34,725 nucleotides of DNA from Rhodocyclaceae bacterium (GTDB taxonomy: Bacteria; Pseudomonadota; Gammaproteobacteria; Burkholderiales; Rhodocyclaceae): contig PMIH01000030.1 of the NCBI GenBank assembly GCA_003158255.1, positions 1 through 34,725 on the forward strand. Direction: 5' to 3'. Position numbers and translations under genes: made by a program. Position 1 is the stretch's first letter. Each line of letters starts with the position of its first letter. Shown piece after piece: positions 1 to 9,392 of the stretch. The notes beneath the pieces were generated by a model. The model had not been told where the DNA came from. It saw only the letters and a program-made list of their open reading frames with translations, and did not search any database.

Positions 1-73
1 TGTCCAGAACGAATGGACGCTGGTCTGCCTCGCGTGGAATTTGAAGCGCATGGCCGTATTGCGTCCACAGTAG
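1..73 (+). mobile_element. 3' end of an IS transposase CDS (DDE type, IS1182/IS5-like C-terminus), truncated by the window edge
   Basis: Frame from nt 2 reads VQNEWTLVCLAWNLKRMAVLRPQ then TAG (71-73). The pattern NEWTLVCLAWNLKRM is typical of DDE transposase C-termini. The downstream segment ending ..TCAAGTCCGACAGGCTGCTAG (about 176-198) resembles an IS terminus. Confidence 0.6.
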
Positions 74-201
74 GGCAATAGAACAAGGGCATCACGTTTC
101 CATGGCAAAACGACCTGATTTCAGCCTGAAACGCGCCGATTCGTTCCGGATCGCGGAATCACCCCGCCGGCCAGATTCAAGTCCGACAGGCTGCTAGAGC
201 C

Positions 202-249
202 GTACTCCCGTGGGAATTCCCTCCGGTCACGCCACGGCTGACTTTCGCA
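202..249 (+). repeat. Dispersed repeat, long form, copy 1
   Basis: GTACTCCCGTGGGAATTCCCTCCGGTCACGCCACGGCTGACTTTCGCA; near-identical to 1841-1884 and 7110-7153. Confidence 0.85.
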
Positions 250-276
250 ACGCGAAACCTCAGGCAATCCCGGCTC

Positions 277-1755
277 TTACTGAATGGGAGACTGAATCGT
301 GTACATGTCGGAATACCCTGTGGGCGAACCGACGTTGTAGTTGCTCGTCCACAAGACAGCGGACCCGTCCCAGGCGCAACTCACGCGCGGTTGGTTGAAG
401 TAGCCGTCGCCGGTGATGCCCATGCCACGCGAACGATGCTGGGCGAGGCGGCGAACCCGCAGGGTGAGCACGTTGATGGCGATGATCTCGTTCCGGTACG
501 GCGTCCAGCCCGCCGTTGAAGAATTGAAGTCGCTGGCACCGGGATTCGTCGTCACGTTCTCCGTATCGACGAACACCCAGTCTGCCAATGGCCCTCTGGA
601 AACCGCGGAAAAGTGTCCGTCCTGGTCGGGCCAATCCACGTTCAACAAGAGTTGGTTGTCGGCAAGCTGCTGTGCATCGGTGCGACCGCTTTGATTCTTG
701 GAAAGATCCACGCGGTAAACGCCCGGGGTGTTGTAACAGGAGTGCGTGACGAGATAGCTCTTGCCGTCCGATGGCGAGATCAGGACGCCATGATCTCCGC
801 AGCGATCCCAGAACATGGTCGGGGAACTCGCGATGCTCTTTGCAGTGTGGTCGATCGCGTAGGAATAGTGCAGCCATTCCCCGGCGGTCACCACATACTT
901 GGCATCCGGAGTGATCGACACCCAGCCGGTCGAATCGAGCGGCGCAAACGAACCGGCGTAAAGGGTATCGGTCTGGCTGTCCCAAACCTTGGCGGTGCCA
1001 TCGTATTGAACGACAAAGTAACGGCCGTCCCGGCTTTGGAAGTTCAGCGATCCACCCAGCGACTCAAGCGCGGCCGGGAATGTCTTCACCGTCGTATTGG
1101 TTTGCGCCTGCAAACTTCGGCGTATCAGGCTCGCGCCGTTGTAGTAGTAATACTTGTCCGGATCCAGCGCGTCCCAGTAAGTTTCGTAGGACATGGAGCC
1201 CTGCGGTTGGTTGGAATAGGGCTTGGTGCCGTCCGCGACTTTGACAATGTCCAACTGTTGCGATGGTCCATTGGTAAAGGCAAACATCCCGTTGGCGTTG
1301 GCCCAATGGTGAGCGTAGATATCATCGTGATTCACATTCCCGACGACGTTCGTCAATCGGCGCACGGGCGCGCCAAAGACGGGATCGGTGTAGGTACCAC
1401 CCACGGCAGGAAAATTGGCGGCGTTGGGCGTGAACAGGTTGTAGTCGTATTGGGCGGCGGTGACGCCGGACGGTGGCGCGTGCGTGGCTGCATCCTGGTT
1501 CTTCAGGACGAATGAAATCGTGCCACCACTGCTGCTTCCGCTACCGGTACTGCCACCACTACTGCCACCGCTACTGCTGCTGGTACTGCTACTACCGGTA
1601 CTGCTCCCGACACCGCTGCTGCTACCGCTGCTGCTGCTACTGCTGCCACCACCACCGCCGCAAGAAGACAGCGACAGGCTGAACAGGCAGACCACAAGCC
1701 CACTGACAAGACGATGCTGTTGTCCCACTGTTCTTCCTTCACAAGAGTCCCGCAC
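277..1755 (-). CDS. Lipoprotein with Ser/Gly low-complexity linker and beta-propeller-like domain
   Basis: 492 aa ORF; signal peptide with lipobox-like LSSC; SSSSSSGSSSGVGSSTGSSSTSSSSGGSSGG linker; repeated WD/propeller-like motifs (DGRYFVVQYDGTAKVWDSQTDTLY, SPSDGKSYLVTHS). Confidence 0.8.
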   Translation of the reverse strand: MRDSCEGRTVGQQHRLVSGLVVCLFSLSLSSCGGGGGSSSSSSGSSSGVGSSTGSSSTSSSSGGSSGGSTGSGSSSGGTISFVLKNQDAATHAPPSGVTAAQYDYNLFTPNAANFPAVGGTYTDPVFGAPVRRLTNVVGNVNHDDIYAHHWANANGMFAFTNGPSQQLDIVKVADGTKPYSNQPQGSMSYETYWDALDPDKYYYYNGASLIRRSLQAQTNTTVKTFPAALESLGGSLNFQSRDGRYFVVQYDGTAKVWDSQTDTLYAGSFAPLDSTGWVSITPDAKYVVTAGEWLHYSYAIDHTAKSIASSPTMFWDRCGDHGVLISPSDGKSYLVTHSCYNTPGVYRVDLSKNQSGRTDAQQLADNQLLLNVDWPDQDGHFSAVSRGPLADWVFVDTENVTTNPGASDFNSSTAGWTPYRNEIIAINVLTLRVRRLAQHRSRGMGITGDGYFNQPRVSCAWDGSAVLWTSNYNVGSPTGYSDMYTIQSPIQ

Positions 1756-1840
1756 CAGCGGCTTTCACGGCGCTGCGTTTCGTGGATTAGACCTTTTCTG
1801 GAATCATCAGGGAAACTGTCGTGGATTGCCAACGTCAGCT

Positions 1841-1884
1841 GTACTCCCGCGGGGATTCCCTCCGGTCACGCCACGGCGACACTT
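1841..1884 (+). repeat. Dispersed repeat, long form, copy 2 (3' end diverged)
   Basis: GTACTCCCGCGGGGATTCCCTCCGGTCACGCCACGGCGACACTT between divergent genes. Confidence 0.8.
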
Positions 1885-1945
1885 GCCAGTGCGCTCGACA
1901 GCCTCCGCAGCGGTTATGATTGCCAGCGGCCAGGGAGGGTCACGA

Positions 1946-3352
1946 ATGGGTTTGCTGCGCTTTCTTCGAAGTTTGTTCCAGCGAGGGACCGAGTCGCCGT
2001 CAGTCGCTAACGACGCGCAGGCGGACATGCCTCGGATTCTGGATGGCTTCGCTCAATCCGAGCCCAAGGCGATGGGCACGAATGCCGACGGAACGAGTCA
2101 TTCCTTCGTGCGCCGCGACGCGATACTGAACCGCACGGAACAGGTCGCCGGCTACGAGTTTTCGCTGGTGACGCGCCTGAAGGCGCGGATGACCCGACGC
2201 GGCGGCATCGCCGCGCGCGCCTACGATGTGGCGCTCCTGACCCGGCTCGAACTGCACCGCGCCGCTTCTCTGCTCGGTGCCCGGCTGGCCCTGATCTGCC
2301 TCTCGATCGAGTCTCTGGCCAACGAGGCCATTGACCGCTTGCCGCGGGACAACACGGTACTCATCTTCGAAGCGAATGCCGAGAAGGACGACTGGAACGT
2401 GCTGGCGGCCGGGCTGGCCCGATTGCAGGAGAAGGGATTTCGCGTTGGCCTCCGAGTTGCCGACGCCACCGACGCCGAATGTCCGCTGATCGCCGCGGTC
2501 GACTTCGTGCTGATCGATGTCACCGCATTCAACGGCCTCGACCTGCGCACGCTGACCCGCAAGCTCAAGGCCGTGCGGACGGCTAGCGGCGCACCGCTTC
2601 AGTTGCTCGCCGGCGACGCGCAAAGCGATGACGACTACCAGCTCTGCTACAAGTGCGGTTTCGATCTGTTTCAAGGGCCCTTCGTCGCGAACCACGACAA
2701 CCTGCGGCCGACCCACAACACGATCAACCGGGTGGCGGCCCTGTCGATCCTCAATATGCTGCGGACCGAGCAAAGCTATGCCGCGATCGCCAATGAACTC
2801 AAGAACGAGCCGACTCTGTCGTACAAGCTGCTGCGTTATCTCAATTCGGCGGCTGTGGGCTTGCAGAAAAAGGTCGACAGCCTCACCGAGGCGCTCGTTC
2901 TCCTGGGGCGCGACAAGTTCTACCGCTGGACTTCCCTGCTGCTGTTCGACTTCGAAAAGCCCGGCTACCAGGAACACCTGCTTTCGGAACGCGCGTTGAC
3001 GCGGGGCCGCACGCTCGAACTGCTGGCCGGCAAGGGCAAAGTTCCCCAACTGCCGGAGCAGCTTTTCCTGATCGGCTTGTTCTCGCTGCTGGACCGGGCG
3101 CTCGGCCGGCCGCTGCCCGAACTGGTCGAAAAGGCGGCGCTGCCCGACAGCGTGCGCGATGCGCTGCTCGGCCGCCCAGGCCCGTGCAGCGATGCCCTAG
3201 CCCTGGTGACGCTCGAAGTGGACCCCAACACCCCCGCCGATCGATTGGAGCAGGCGCTGAATGCCTGCGGCATCGACGACGAAACCTACGCCCCGATCGC
3301 CGTCGAAGCGCTCGTCTGGACTTCCCAGGTGCTGAGTGACGGGGCCGCCTGA
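1946..3352 (+). CDS. Degenerate EAL plus HDOD domain signalling protein
   Basis: MGLLRFLRSLFQRG start at 1946 preceded by GGGAGGGT. EAL-like N-terminal half (GYEFSLVTRLK, FDLFQGPFVAN) and HDOD-like C-terminal half (NTINRVAALSILNML..ANELKNEPTLSYKLLRYLNSAAVGL). The ORF-track start at 1460 is a low-complexity antisense extension. Confidence 0.85.
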   Translation: MGLLRFLRSLFQRGTESPSVANDAQADMPRILDGFAQSEPKAMGTNADGTSHSFVRRDAILNRTEQVAGYEFSLVTRLKARMTRRGGIAARAYDVALLTRLELHRAASLLGARLALICLSIESLANEAIDRLPRDNTVLIFEANAEKDDWNVLAAGLARLQEKGFRVGLRVADATDAECPLIAAVDFVLIDVTAFNGLDLRTLTRKLKAVRTASGAPLQLLAGDAQSDDDYQLCYKCGFDLFQGPFVANHDNLRPTHNTINRVAALSILNMLRTEQSYAAIANELKNEPTLSYKLLRYLNSAAVGLQKKVDSLTEALVLLGRDKFYRWTSLLLFDFEKPGYQEHLLSERALTRGRTLELLAGKGKVPQLPEQLFLIGLFSLLDRALGRPLPELVEKAALPDSVRDALLGRPGPCSDALALVTLEVDPNTPADRLEQALNACGIDDETYAPIAVEALVWTSQVLSDGAA

Positions 3353-3458
3353 CCAGCCGGTAACAAACCCCTGACCGGCCGTGCGCATGACTTTAGTAGT
3401 AGCTTGGCGGACGCCATGCTCGTAGAATAAGCAGGTCTCTTGTGTTGTTCGCCCGCCG

Positions 3459-5894
3459 ATGACCGATCACTCGCTCGCGCAGTTGATGACGTGGAACATC
3501 GTTGCGATAGGCCATGACGCGACCTTGGCCCGCGCTGCGGAGGTGATGGAAACGGCCCGCATCAGCTCGGTGCTGGTGATGGAGTTTGCCCAGCCGGTGG
3601 GAATCGTTACCGAACGGGACATCCTGCGCGCGCTGCAAGGAACTATCCCGCCCGAGCAGGTCGTGTCCAAGATCATGGGACATCCGCTGGTGACCGCCAT
3701 GAAGGACATGGCCGTGCACGACGCCTACCACCTGATGTCGGAAAAGGGCGTGCGCCATCTGCTGGTCACCGACGAGGCGAGCCATCCGGTCGGCATCGTC
3801 AGCGAAAGCGACTTCCGCTTCCACCTGGGGCTCGAGTTCTATCGCCGCATGCAGGACGTGCGCTCGATCATGAGTGCCCGGATGCCAGTATTGCCGCCCA
3901 CCGCGCTGGTGCGCGAAGCCGTGGCAGCGATGACCGCACGTGACGCAAACTGCGCCGTCGTCGCCGTGGATGGAATGCCCGTCGGCATGATCACCGAGCG
4001 GGACGCGGTGCGCTTCTACCGCGACGGCAAGAGCACGCTGGAGCTGCCTCTGGCCGAGGTGATGAGTACGCCCGTGGCGACCATTCCGACGGGCACCAAC
4101 CTGCACGATGCGATGGAGCGCATGCAGTCCCAGCGCATCCGGCACCTGGTGGTGGTGGGAGAGCGCGGCGAGGTTGCCGGCATACTTTCCGAGCACGACG
4201 TGGTCCGGCAACTGGAAACCGAGTATCTCGATTTCGCGCTGCGCGACGGCCGCCGGACCCGCCAGCAATTGCAGGACAGCGAAATGCGCCGCCGCGCCGT
4301 CTTCAACCAGGCGCGCGAGTACATGAGCATCCTGGATCTCGACGGCACATTGCGGGATTTCAATCACTCGGCCATGCAACTGATCGGCGATTGCTGGCCG
4401 GAAGACCTGATCGGCAAACCCTTCTGGAACACGCCCTGGTGGACCCACGACGCCGCGCTTCAAGCCCGCCTGAGGCAGGCTGTCACCGACCTGGCGGCCG
4501 GCCGCTCGAGCCGCTTCGAAACGAACCACCCGGGCACGGATGGCACCCTGCACCATGTGGACTTCCAACTGCATCCGATCCTCGACGAAACCGGCAAGCT
4601 GGTCCTCGCCCTGGCGGAAGGCAGCGACATCACAGAGCGCAAGCGAGTCGAATCGGAACTGCGCAAGTTTCAGTGGGCGGTCGAGCAATCGCCGGTGTCG
4701 ATCGTCATCACCGACACGGACGCGCACATCACGTACACCAATCCAAAGTTCACCGAAATCACCGGCTATTCGCGCGAGGAGGTTCTGGGCCAGAATCCCC
4801 GCATGCTCAAATCAGGCCTCACTTCCCCCGAGGTCTACGAACAGTTGTGGGCCACGATCTCGGCTGGCAAGGTCTGGACGGGGGAACTGTGCAACCGGCG
4901 CAAGAACGGCGAGATATTCTGGGAATTCGCCCGCGTCCTGCCCATCGTCGATGCGGATGGTCTGGTCAGCCATTACCTCGCCGTCAAGGAAGACGTCAGC
5001 GAGCGCCACCGGATTGAAGAACAACGTCGCCTCGCCTTGCGCGTCTTTGAGAGCAGCCACGACGGCATTCTCATCACGGATCCCCGGGGTGTCATCCTCG
5101 ACGTCAACCAGGCATTTTGCGAACTGACCGGCTATTCCCGCGAGGAAGCCGTCGGCCAACCTTCCCGCATGCTCAATTCGGGGCACCACGACGAGAATTT
5201 TTTCCAGCAGCTCTTCGAGACCGTCGAAAAGCAGGAATACTGGCGGGGAGAGATCTGGAACCGAACCAAGGCGGGCGCCATCACCGTGGTGCTGATGACC
5301 GTTAGCGCCGTCCGGGACGCTGCCGGCCAGCTGACACAGTATGTCGGCGTCTTCACCGACATCACGCAGAGGAAGGAAACTGAGCAGCGGCTCGAACATC
5401 TGGCCCAGCACGATCCGCTCACCGACCTCCCCAACCGCAGCCTGTTCCGCGACCGCTTGCAGCAGGCCATCAACAAGAACCACCGCGACGAGCAGTCGCT
5501 GGCGCTGCTGTTCATCGACCTCGACCACTTCAAGGAAGTGAACGACACGCTCGGCCACGTGGTCGGGGATCAGTTGCTGGTCGAAACGGCGCGGCGCATC
5601 GCCGCCTGCGTGCGCAACTCGGACACGGTGGCGCGACTGGGCGGCGACGAATTCACGGTGGTGTTGCAGTGCGTGGAAGACCGCGAGGCTGTTGCGCGAA
5701 TCGCCGATGACGTCATCGAGGCACTGGCCGCCCCGTTCGTCCTCGGTCAGGCAACCGCCCACATTTCAGCAAGCATCGGCATCGCCATGTGCCCCGACAA
5801 TGCCGACGAGCCGGACGCGCTCACGCACGCGGCGGACCGGGCGATGTACGAAGCCAAGTCCGAAGGGCGCAACCGCTACCACTTTTCAGCCTAG
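3459..5894 (+). CDS. Diguanylate cyclase with four CBS motifs and PAS domains (CBS-PAS-PAS-GGDEF)
   Basis: 811 aa; CBS repeats (VMEFAQPVGIVTERDIL, GIVSESDF, GMITERDAV, GILSEHDVV); PAS motifs (ITYTNPKFTEITGYSREEVLGQNPRML); intact GGDEF (ARLGGDEFTVVL) preceded by an RNSD I-site. Confidence 0.93.
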   Translation: MTDHSLAQLMTWNIVAIGHDATLARAAEVMETARISSVLVMEFAQPVGIVTERDILRALQGTIPPEQVVSKIMGHPLVTAMKDMAVHDAYHLMSEKGVRHLLVTDEASHPVGIVSESDFRFHLGLEFYRRMQDVRSIMSARMPVLPPTALVREAVAAMTARDANCAVVAVDGMPVGMITERDAVRFYRDGKSTLELPLAEVMSTPVATIPTGTNLHDAMERMQSQRIRHLVVVGERGEVAGILSEHDVVRQLETEYLDFALRDGRRTRQQLQDSEMRRRAVFNQAREYMSILDLDGTLRDFNHSAMQLIGDCWPEDLIGKPFWNTPWWTHDAALQARLRQAVTDLAAGRSSRFETNHPGTDGTLHHVDFQLHPILDETGKLVLALAEGSDITERKRVESELRKFQWAVEQSPVSIVITDTDAHITYTNPKFTEITGYSREEVLGQNPRMLKSGLTSPEVYEQLWATISAGKVWTGELCNRRKNGEIFWEFARVLPIVDADGLVSHYLAVKEDVSERHRIEEQRRLALRVFESSHDGILITDPRGVILDVNQAFCELTGYSREEAVGQPSRMLNSGHHDENFFQQLFETVEKQEYWRGEIWNRTKAGAITVVLMTVSAVRDAAGQLTQYVGVFTDITQRKETEQRLEHLAQHDPLTDLPNRSLFRDRLQQAINKNHRDEQSLALLFIDLDHFKEVNDTLGHVVGDQLLVETARRIAACVRNSDTVARLGGDEFTVVLQCVEDREAVARIADDVIEALAAPFVLGQATAHISASIGIAMCPDNADEPDALTHAADRAMYEAKSEGRNRYHFSA

Positions 5895-5998
5895 CCGTAG
5901 AGTGCCCGGACTTTGCCGCGGATCCGCCGGTTTGCAGACAGGATGCCGCCGCGACCGACTTTCGCATGATGTTCGCACAACTCGCTCCATGGTGATAT

Positions 5999-6034
5999 TC
6001 TTACCACTATCATATCGATATGAGCGAGGTAAGA
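5999..6034. promoter_or_regulatory. 36-bp nested palindrome, putative autoregulatory operator of the TA pair
   Basis: TCTTACC-N4-TCATATCGATATGA-N4-GGTAAGA; both inverted repeats share the same centre (6016.5); immediately upstream of the antitoxin ATG at 6037. Confidence 0.7.
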
Positions 6035-6036
6035 TC

Positions 6037-6249
6037 ATGACAACAACCGCGACGCTGTCCAGCAAATTCCAGATTTCAATTCCCAAGGCTATCCGTGACG
6101 AGCAGCACTGGAGCGCAGGGCAGGAATTCGTCTTCGTTCCCAAGGCGACAGGTGTCTTGCTGATCCCCGTACCGGAACTCGCGCAGCTTGCCGGCATCGC
6201 CAAGGGCGCCAATCCCGCCAACTACCGCGATCGTCAGGACCGCTACTGA
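6037..6249 (+). CDS. AbrB/SpoVT-fold antitoxin (VapB-like)
   Basis: MTTTATLSSKFQISIPKAIRDEQHWSAGQEFVFVPK..; overlaps the PIN-domain gene by TGATG. Confidence 0.88.
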   Translation: MTTTATLSSKFQISIPKAIRDEQHWSAGQEFVFVPKATGVLLIPVPELAQLAGIAKGANPANYRDRQDRY

Positions 6250-6626
6250 TGCGCGTTGTCGATACTTCTGCGTGGATCGAGTGGCTGATCGGCGGCCCGC
6301 TGCGCAAGAAGTTGGCCAAGGAAATCCCCGACAAGGCGGACTGCATCGTGCCGACCATCGTGCAGTTGGAACTGGCGAAGTGGCTGACCCGTGAGGTCGG
6401 CGAAGATCAGGCGGACCAGATGATCGCCTACACGCAGAAGTGCGTCGTCGCGCCGCTGGATACGCGCACCGCACTGCGCGCCGCCGAAATGTGGCGCCAG
6501 CACAAGCTCGCCACCGCCGATGCAGTGGTCTATGCCACCGCTGCCGAAAACGGCGCCGAACTGCTCACCTGCGACGCGCACTTCCAGGGCTTGCCGAACG
6601 TCGTGCTTGTGCCCAAGCCCCAATAG
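6249..6626 (+). CDS. PIN-domain ribonuclease toxin (VapC-like)
   Basis: [18 protein letters not shown]..; conserved acidic residues D5, E (QLELAKW), D ([11 protein letters not shown]), D (LLTCDAHF). Confidence 0.9.
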   Translation: MRVVDTSAWIEWLIGGPLRKKLAKEIPDKADCIVPTIVQLELAKWLTREVGEDQADQMIAYTQKCVVAPLDTRTALRAAEMWRQHKLATADAVVYATAAENGAELLTCDAHFQGLPNVVLVPKPQ

Positions 6627-6649
6627 CCGGAAAAGCGACCCTGGGCACC

Positions 6650-7105
6650 ATGCAAATCTGGGTCGATGCCGATGCCTGCCCGAAGCCGATCAAGGAGATC
6701 CTGTTCCGGGCGGCGACGCGCACGGGCATTGCCCTGACGCTGATCGCCAACCAGATGCTGACGGTGCCGCGCTCGCCGCATATCCGCGCGGTGCAGGTGC
6801 CGAAGGGTTTCGACGTCGCCGACAACGAGATCGTGCGGCGTGCCGAGGCGGGCGACCTGGTCATCACGTCTGACATTCCGCTGGCCGCCGAGGTGATCGC
6901 CAAGGGCGTCCGGGTACTGACGCCGCGCGGCGACCCCTACGACAAAGGCAGTATCGCCGCCGCGCTGACGATGCGCAACTTCATGGACACGCTGCGCTCG
7001 ACAGGCGTCGAAACCGGCGGGCCGGCAGCGTTTTCCTCCAGCGACCAGCACGCCTTCGCGCGGCAGCTGGATCGGGAACTGGCAGGCAAAAAGCCGACCG
7101 CGTAG
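6650..7105 (+). CDS. UPF0178 family protein (YaiI/YqxD-like)
   Basis: [67 protein letters not shown] is characteristic of the family. Confidence 0.93.
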   Translation: MQIWVDADACPKPIKEILFRAATRTGIALTLIANQMLTVPRSPHIRAVQVPKGFDVADNEIVRRAEAGDLVITSDIPLAAEVIAKGVRVLTPRGDPYDKGSIAAALTMRNFMDTLRSTGVETGGPAAFSSSDQHAFARQLDRELAGKKPTA

Positions 7106-7109
7106 CGGC

Positions 7110-7153
7110 GTACTCCCACGGGGATTCCCTCCGGTCACACCACGACTGACTTT
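7110..7153 (+). repeat. Dispersed repeat, long form, copy 3
   Basis: GTACTCCCACGGGGATTCCCTCCGGTCACACCACGACTGACTTT between convergent genes. Confidence 0.85.
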
Positions 7154-7163
7154 GCCCAGCTTC

Positions 7164-9392
7164 TCAGCTGCGCAGCACCTGCACCTCGGTGATGGCGGTA
7201 TGCAGCCGGGTGGCGAGGTCGCGCGCCAGTTTGCCGACCAGGGCGACGGCGAGGTCGCCGAAATCGACCGCAAGCACTTCGAACTGTTCTCGCGTCAGCA
7301 CGTACACATCCGAGTCGGCCAGGGCCAGCGCATCCATGGCTTGGCGGTGGACTTCGATGAAGCCTTTGGCGCCGATGAGATCGCCCGGGCCGCAGGTGGC
7401 GAGGTGGTAGCTTTCCTTCTTGTGGATCGGTACGGTGAGCTTGACGACGCCACGCCGGAGGAAAAACAGCGCATCGCTGTCGCCGCCTGCCTTGAACACG
7501 CGCTTGCCTTCCTTGACCAGGCGTAACTCGACGACGGCCGCCAGCGCCGTCATGGCTTCCGGGGAACAGCCCGCCAGGAACGGCATGTCGGCGAGTTCCA
7601 CGGGCGCGCTGTCGTTCGGCTCGGCCGTTTTCTCGGCCAGTTCCTGGCTCTCGATCCACTCCAGCGCGTCGTCGAGCTGGCGGAAAGCGAAGGCGCTGTT
7701 GGTGGGGCGCACCACCCCGGTATCCTTGAGGAAGCGCTTCATCTTGAGGCCGCTGGGCAGGCCCTTGGGAATATCGCAGAACACGAGATAGCCGTGATGC
7801 TGCTCCAGCGTGTCCTTGATCTGCTCGAGGACGTGGGTGGCGGTGACGTCCAGCGACTGGACGCGACGCATGCTGAGAACGATGTACTTGCGGACGCCGG
7901 CCTCGGGTTCCAGCGCGGTCTGCAACTGGTTGGCCGTGCCGAAGAAGAGACTGCCCTGCAACTCGAAGACGACCATGTTGCTCGCATCCGCTTCGGTGCC
8001 GGACAACTCCAGTTCGGACCGTGTCCGCTTGGAAACGATCTCCTGTCCTTCGATGCGATGGCGGACGACGGAGCTGCGCGTCTGTTCGCGGATGAACAGG
8101 ATGATCGCCAGCGCCACGCCGACGCCGGAAGCGGCGATCAGGTTGCCGAACACCGCCACCAGGATCACCGAGAGGATCACCAGAAAATCGAGCCGCGTCG
8201 CCGGCGTGAAGAAGAAGGTCAGGCTGTGGCGATCGATCATGCGAAAACCGATGACGATCAGGATGCCGGCCAGGGCCGCGATCGGCACCCAGGCGATCAG
8301 GCCCGACAGCAGCAGGAAGGCCAGCAGCGAGAAACCACCGGCCATCAGCGCGGAGCGCCAGGTCTTGGCGCCGCTCGACAGGTTGACCAGCGAGGCGCCC
8401 ATGGTGCCGGAACCGGGAACGCCGCCGACGATGGACGCCGCGATGTTGCCGATGCCCTGCCCGATCAGCTCGCGGTCGGGATCGTGGTGGCTGTTGGTCA
8501 TGGTGTCCATGACCAGGCCAGTCTTGAGCGTATCGATGGAAAGCAGCGTCGCCAGCGTCAGCGCGGGCGCCAGCACTTGCGCGATTTCGTGGAAGCCGAG
8601 GCTCTGGAGCGCGAGCCAGTAGCGGCTCAGCGCATCGCCGGCGCCGGCGTCGCCACTGCCCAGCGCGCCGATGACCAGAGGATTGCGCTCGATGGTCATG
8701 AGTGCCGGATCGATCAGCGCCAAAATCAGGTACGTCGCACAACCCGCCAGCAGCGCCAGGATCGCGGCGGGCACGGCCTTGGTCAAGCGCGGCGTCAGCA
8801 CCATCGCGGCAATGACGACGGAGCCAACCAGAATGCTCTGCCACATCCACACCGACGGCGCGCGCGCGGCGTCGAGCAGGCTGGCGCCCGCCGGCGCGCC
8901 GACGAACTTCGGCAGCTGGCTGCCGATGATGATGAGGCCGACGCCGCTGAGATAGCCGCTGACCACCGGAAACGGAATGAACTTGATCAGGCGGCCGATG
9001 CCGGCGGTACCGAAGCCGACCTGGATGGCGCCCGCCAGCAAGCCGATGATGCCGATCTGGATCAGGATCGTCGGCGCCGCACCGCCCTGTTGCGTGAATG
9101 TTGTCGCCAGGGCGGCGAGCACGGCCGCGGCCGGTGCGCTGGGCGCGGAGATGAGCCGCGAGCGGCTGCCGAACGGCGGCGCCAGCAGGCCCAGCGCCGT
9201 CGCACCGAGGATGCCGGCCAAGGCGCCCTGGGCGGCGAGCGAACCGGCCAGCGCCGAAAAGATGGCAACCCCGAAGGCAATCGCCGACGGCAATGCCACC
9301 AGCATTGCGGCAAGCCCGCCCCAGGCGTCGCCGACCCAGTCGCGGGAAGAACTCGCGCTGCCGTTTCCACCACGGTTTGTCGCGCTATCCAT
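7164..9392 (-). CDS. SulP-family anion permease with STAS and C-terminal cyclic-nucleotide-binding domain
   Basis: 742 aa; SulP membrane core (GLAAMLVALPSAIAFGVAIFSALAG), STAS-like (VVFELQGSLFFGTANQL..YIVLSMRRVQSLDVTATHVLEQI), Crp-like cNMP domain (VKEGKRVFKAGGDSDALFFLRRGVVKL). Confidence 0.9.
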   Translation of the reverse strand: MDSATNRGGNGSASSSRDWVGDAWGGLAAMLVALPSAIAFGVAIFSALAGSLAAQGALAGILGATALGLLAPPFGSRSRLISAPSAPAAAVLAALATTFTQQGGAAPTILIQIGIIGLLAGAIQVGFGTAGIGRLIKFIPFPVVSGYLSGVGLIIIGSQLPKFVGAPAGASLLDAARAPSVWMWQSILVGSVVIAAMVLTPRLTKAVPAAILALLAGCATYLILALIDPALMTIERNPLVIGALGSGDAGAGDALSRYWLALQSLGFHEIAQVLAPALTLATLLSIDTLKTGLVMDTMTNSHHDPDRELIGQGIGNIAASIVGGVPGSGTMGASLVNLSSGAKTWRSALMAGGFSLLAFLLLSGLIAWVPIAALAGILIVIGFRMIDRHSLTFFFTPATRLDFLVILSVILVAVFGNLIAASGVGVALAIILFIREQTRSSVVRHRIEGQEIVSKRTRSELELSGTEADASNMVVFELQGSLFFGTANQLQTALEPEAGVRKYIVLSMRRVQSLDVTATHVLEQIKDTLEQHHGYLVFCDIPKGLPSGLKMKRFLKDTGVVRPTNSAFAFRQLDDALEWIESQELAEKTAEPNDSAPVELADMPFLAGCSPEAMTALAAVVELRLVKEGKRVFKAGGDSDALFFLRRGVVKLTVPIHKKESYHLATCGPGDLIGAKGFIEVHRQAMDALALADSDVYVLTREQFEVLAVDFGDLAVALVGKLARDLATRLHTAITEVQVLRS

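Noticed and set aside
1460-1945. N-terminal extension of the EAL-HDOD ORF (Leu/Pro-rich)
   Set aside because: It is the antisense of the Ser/Gly linker of the lipoprotein gene; the natural start with SD is at 1946.
2000-3049. 349-aa minus-strand ORF
   Set aside because: Antisense shadow of the EAL-HDOD gene; composition typical of out-of-frame high-GC sequence.
3393-4727. 444-aa minus-strand ORF (and 4812..5762)
   Set aside because: Antisense shadow of the CBS-PAS-GGDEF gene, His/Arg/Gln-rich.
7135-8850. 571-aa minus-strand ORF and the 591-aa plus-strand ORF 7794..9569
   Set aside because: Arg/Gln/His-rich shadow frames of the GC-rich SulP gene with no recognisable domains.
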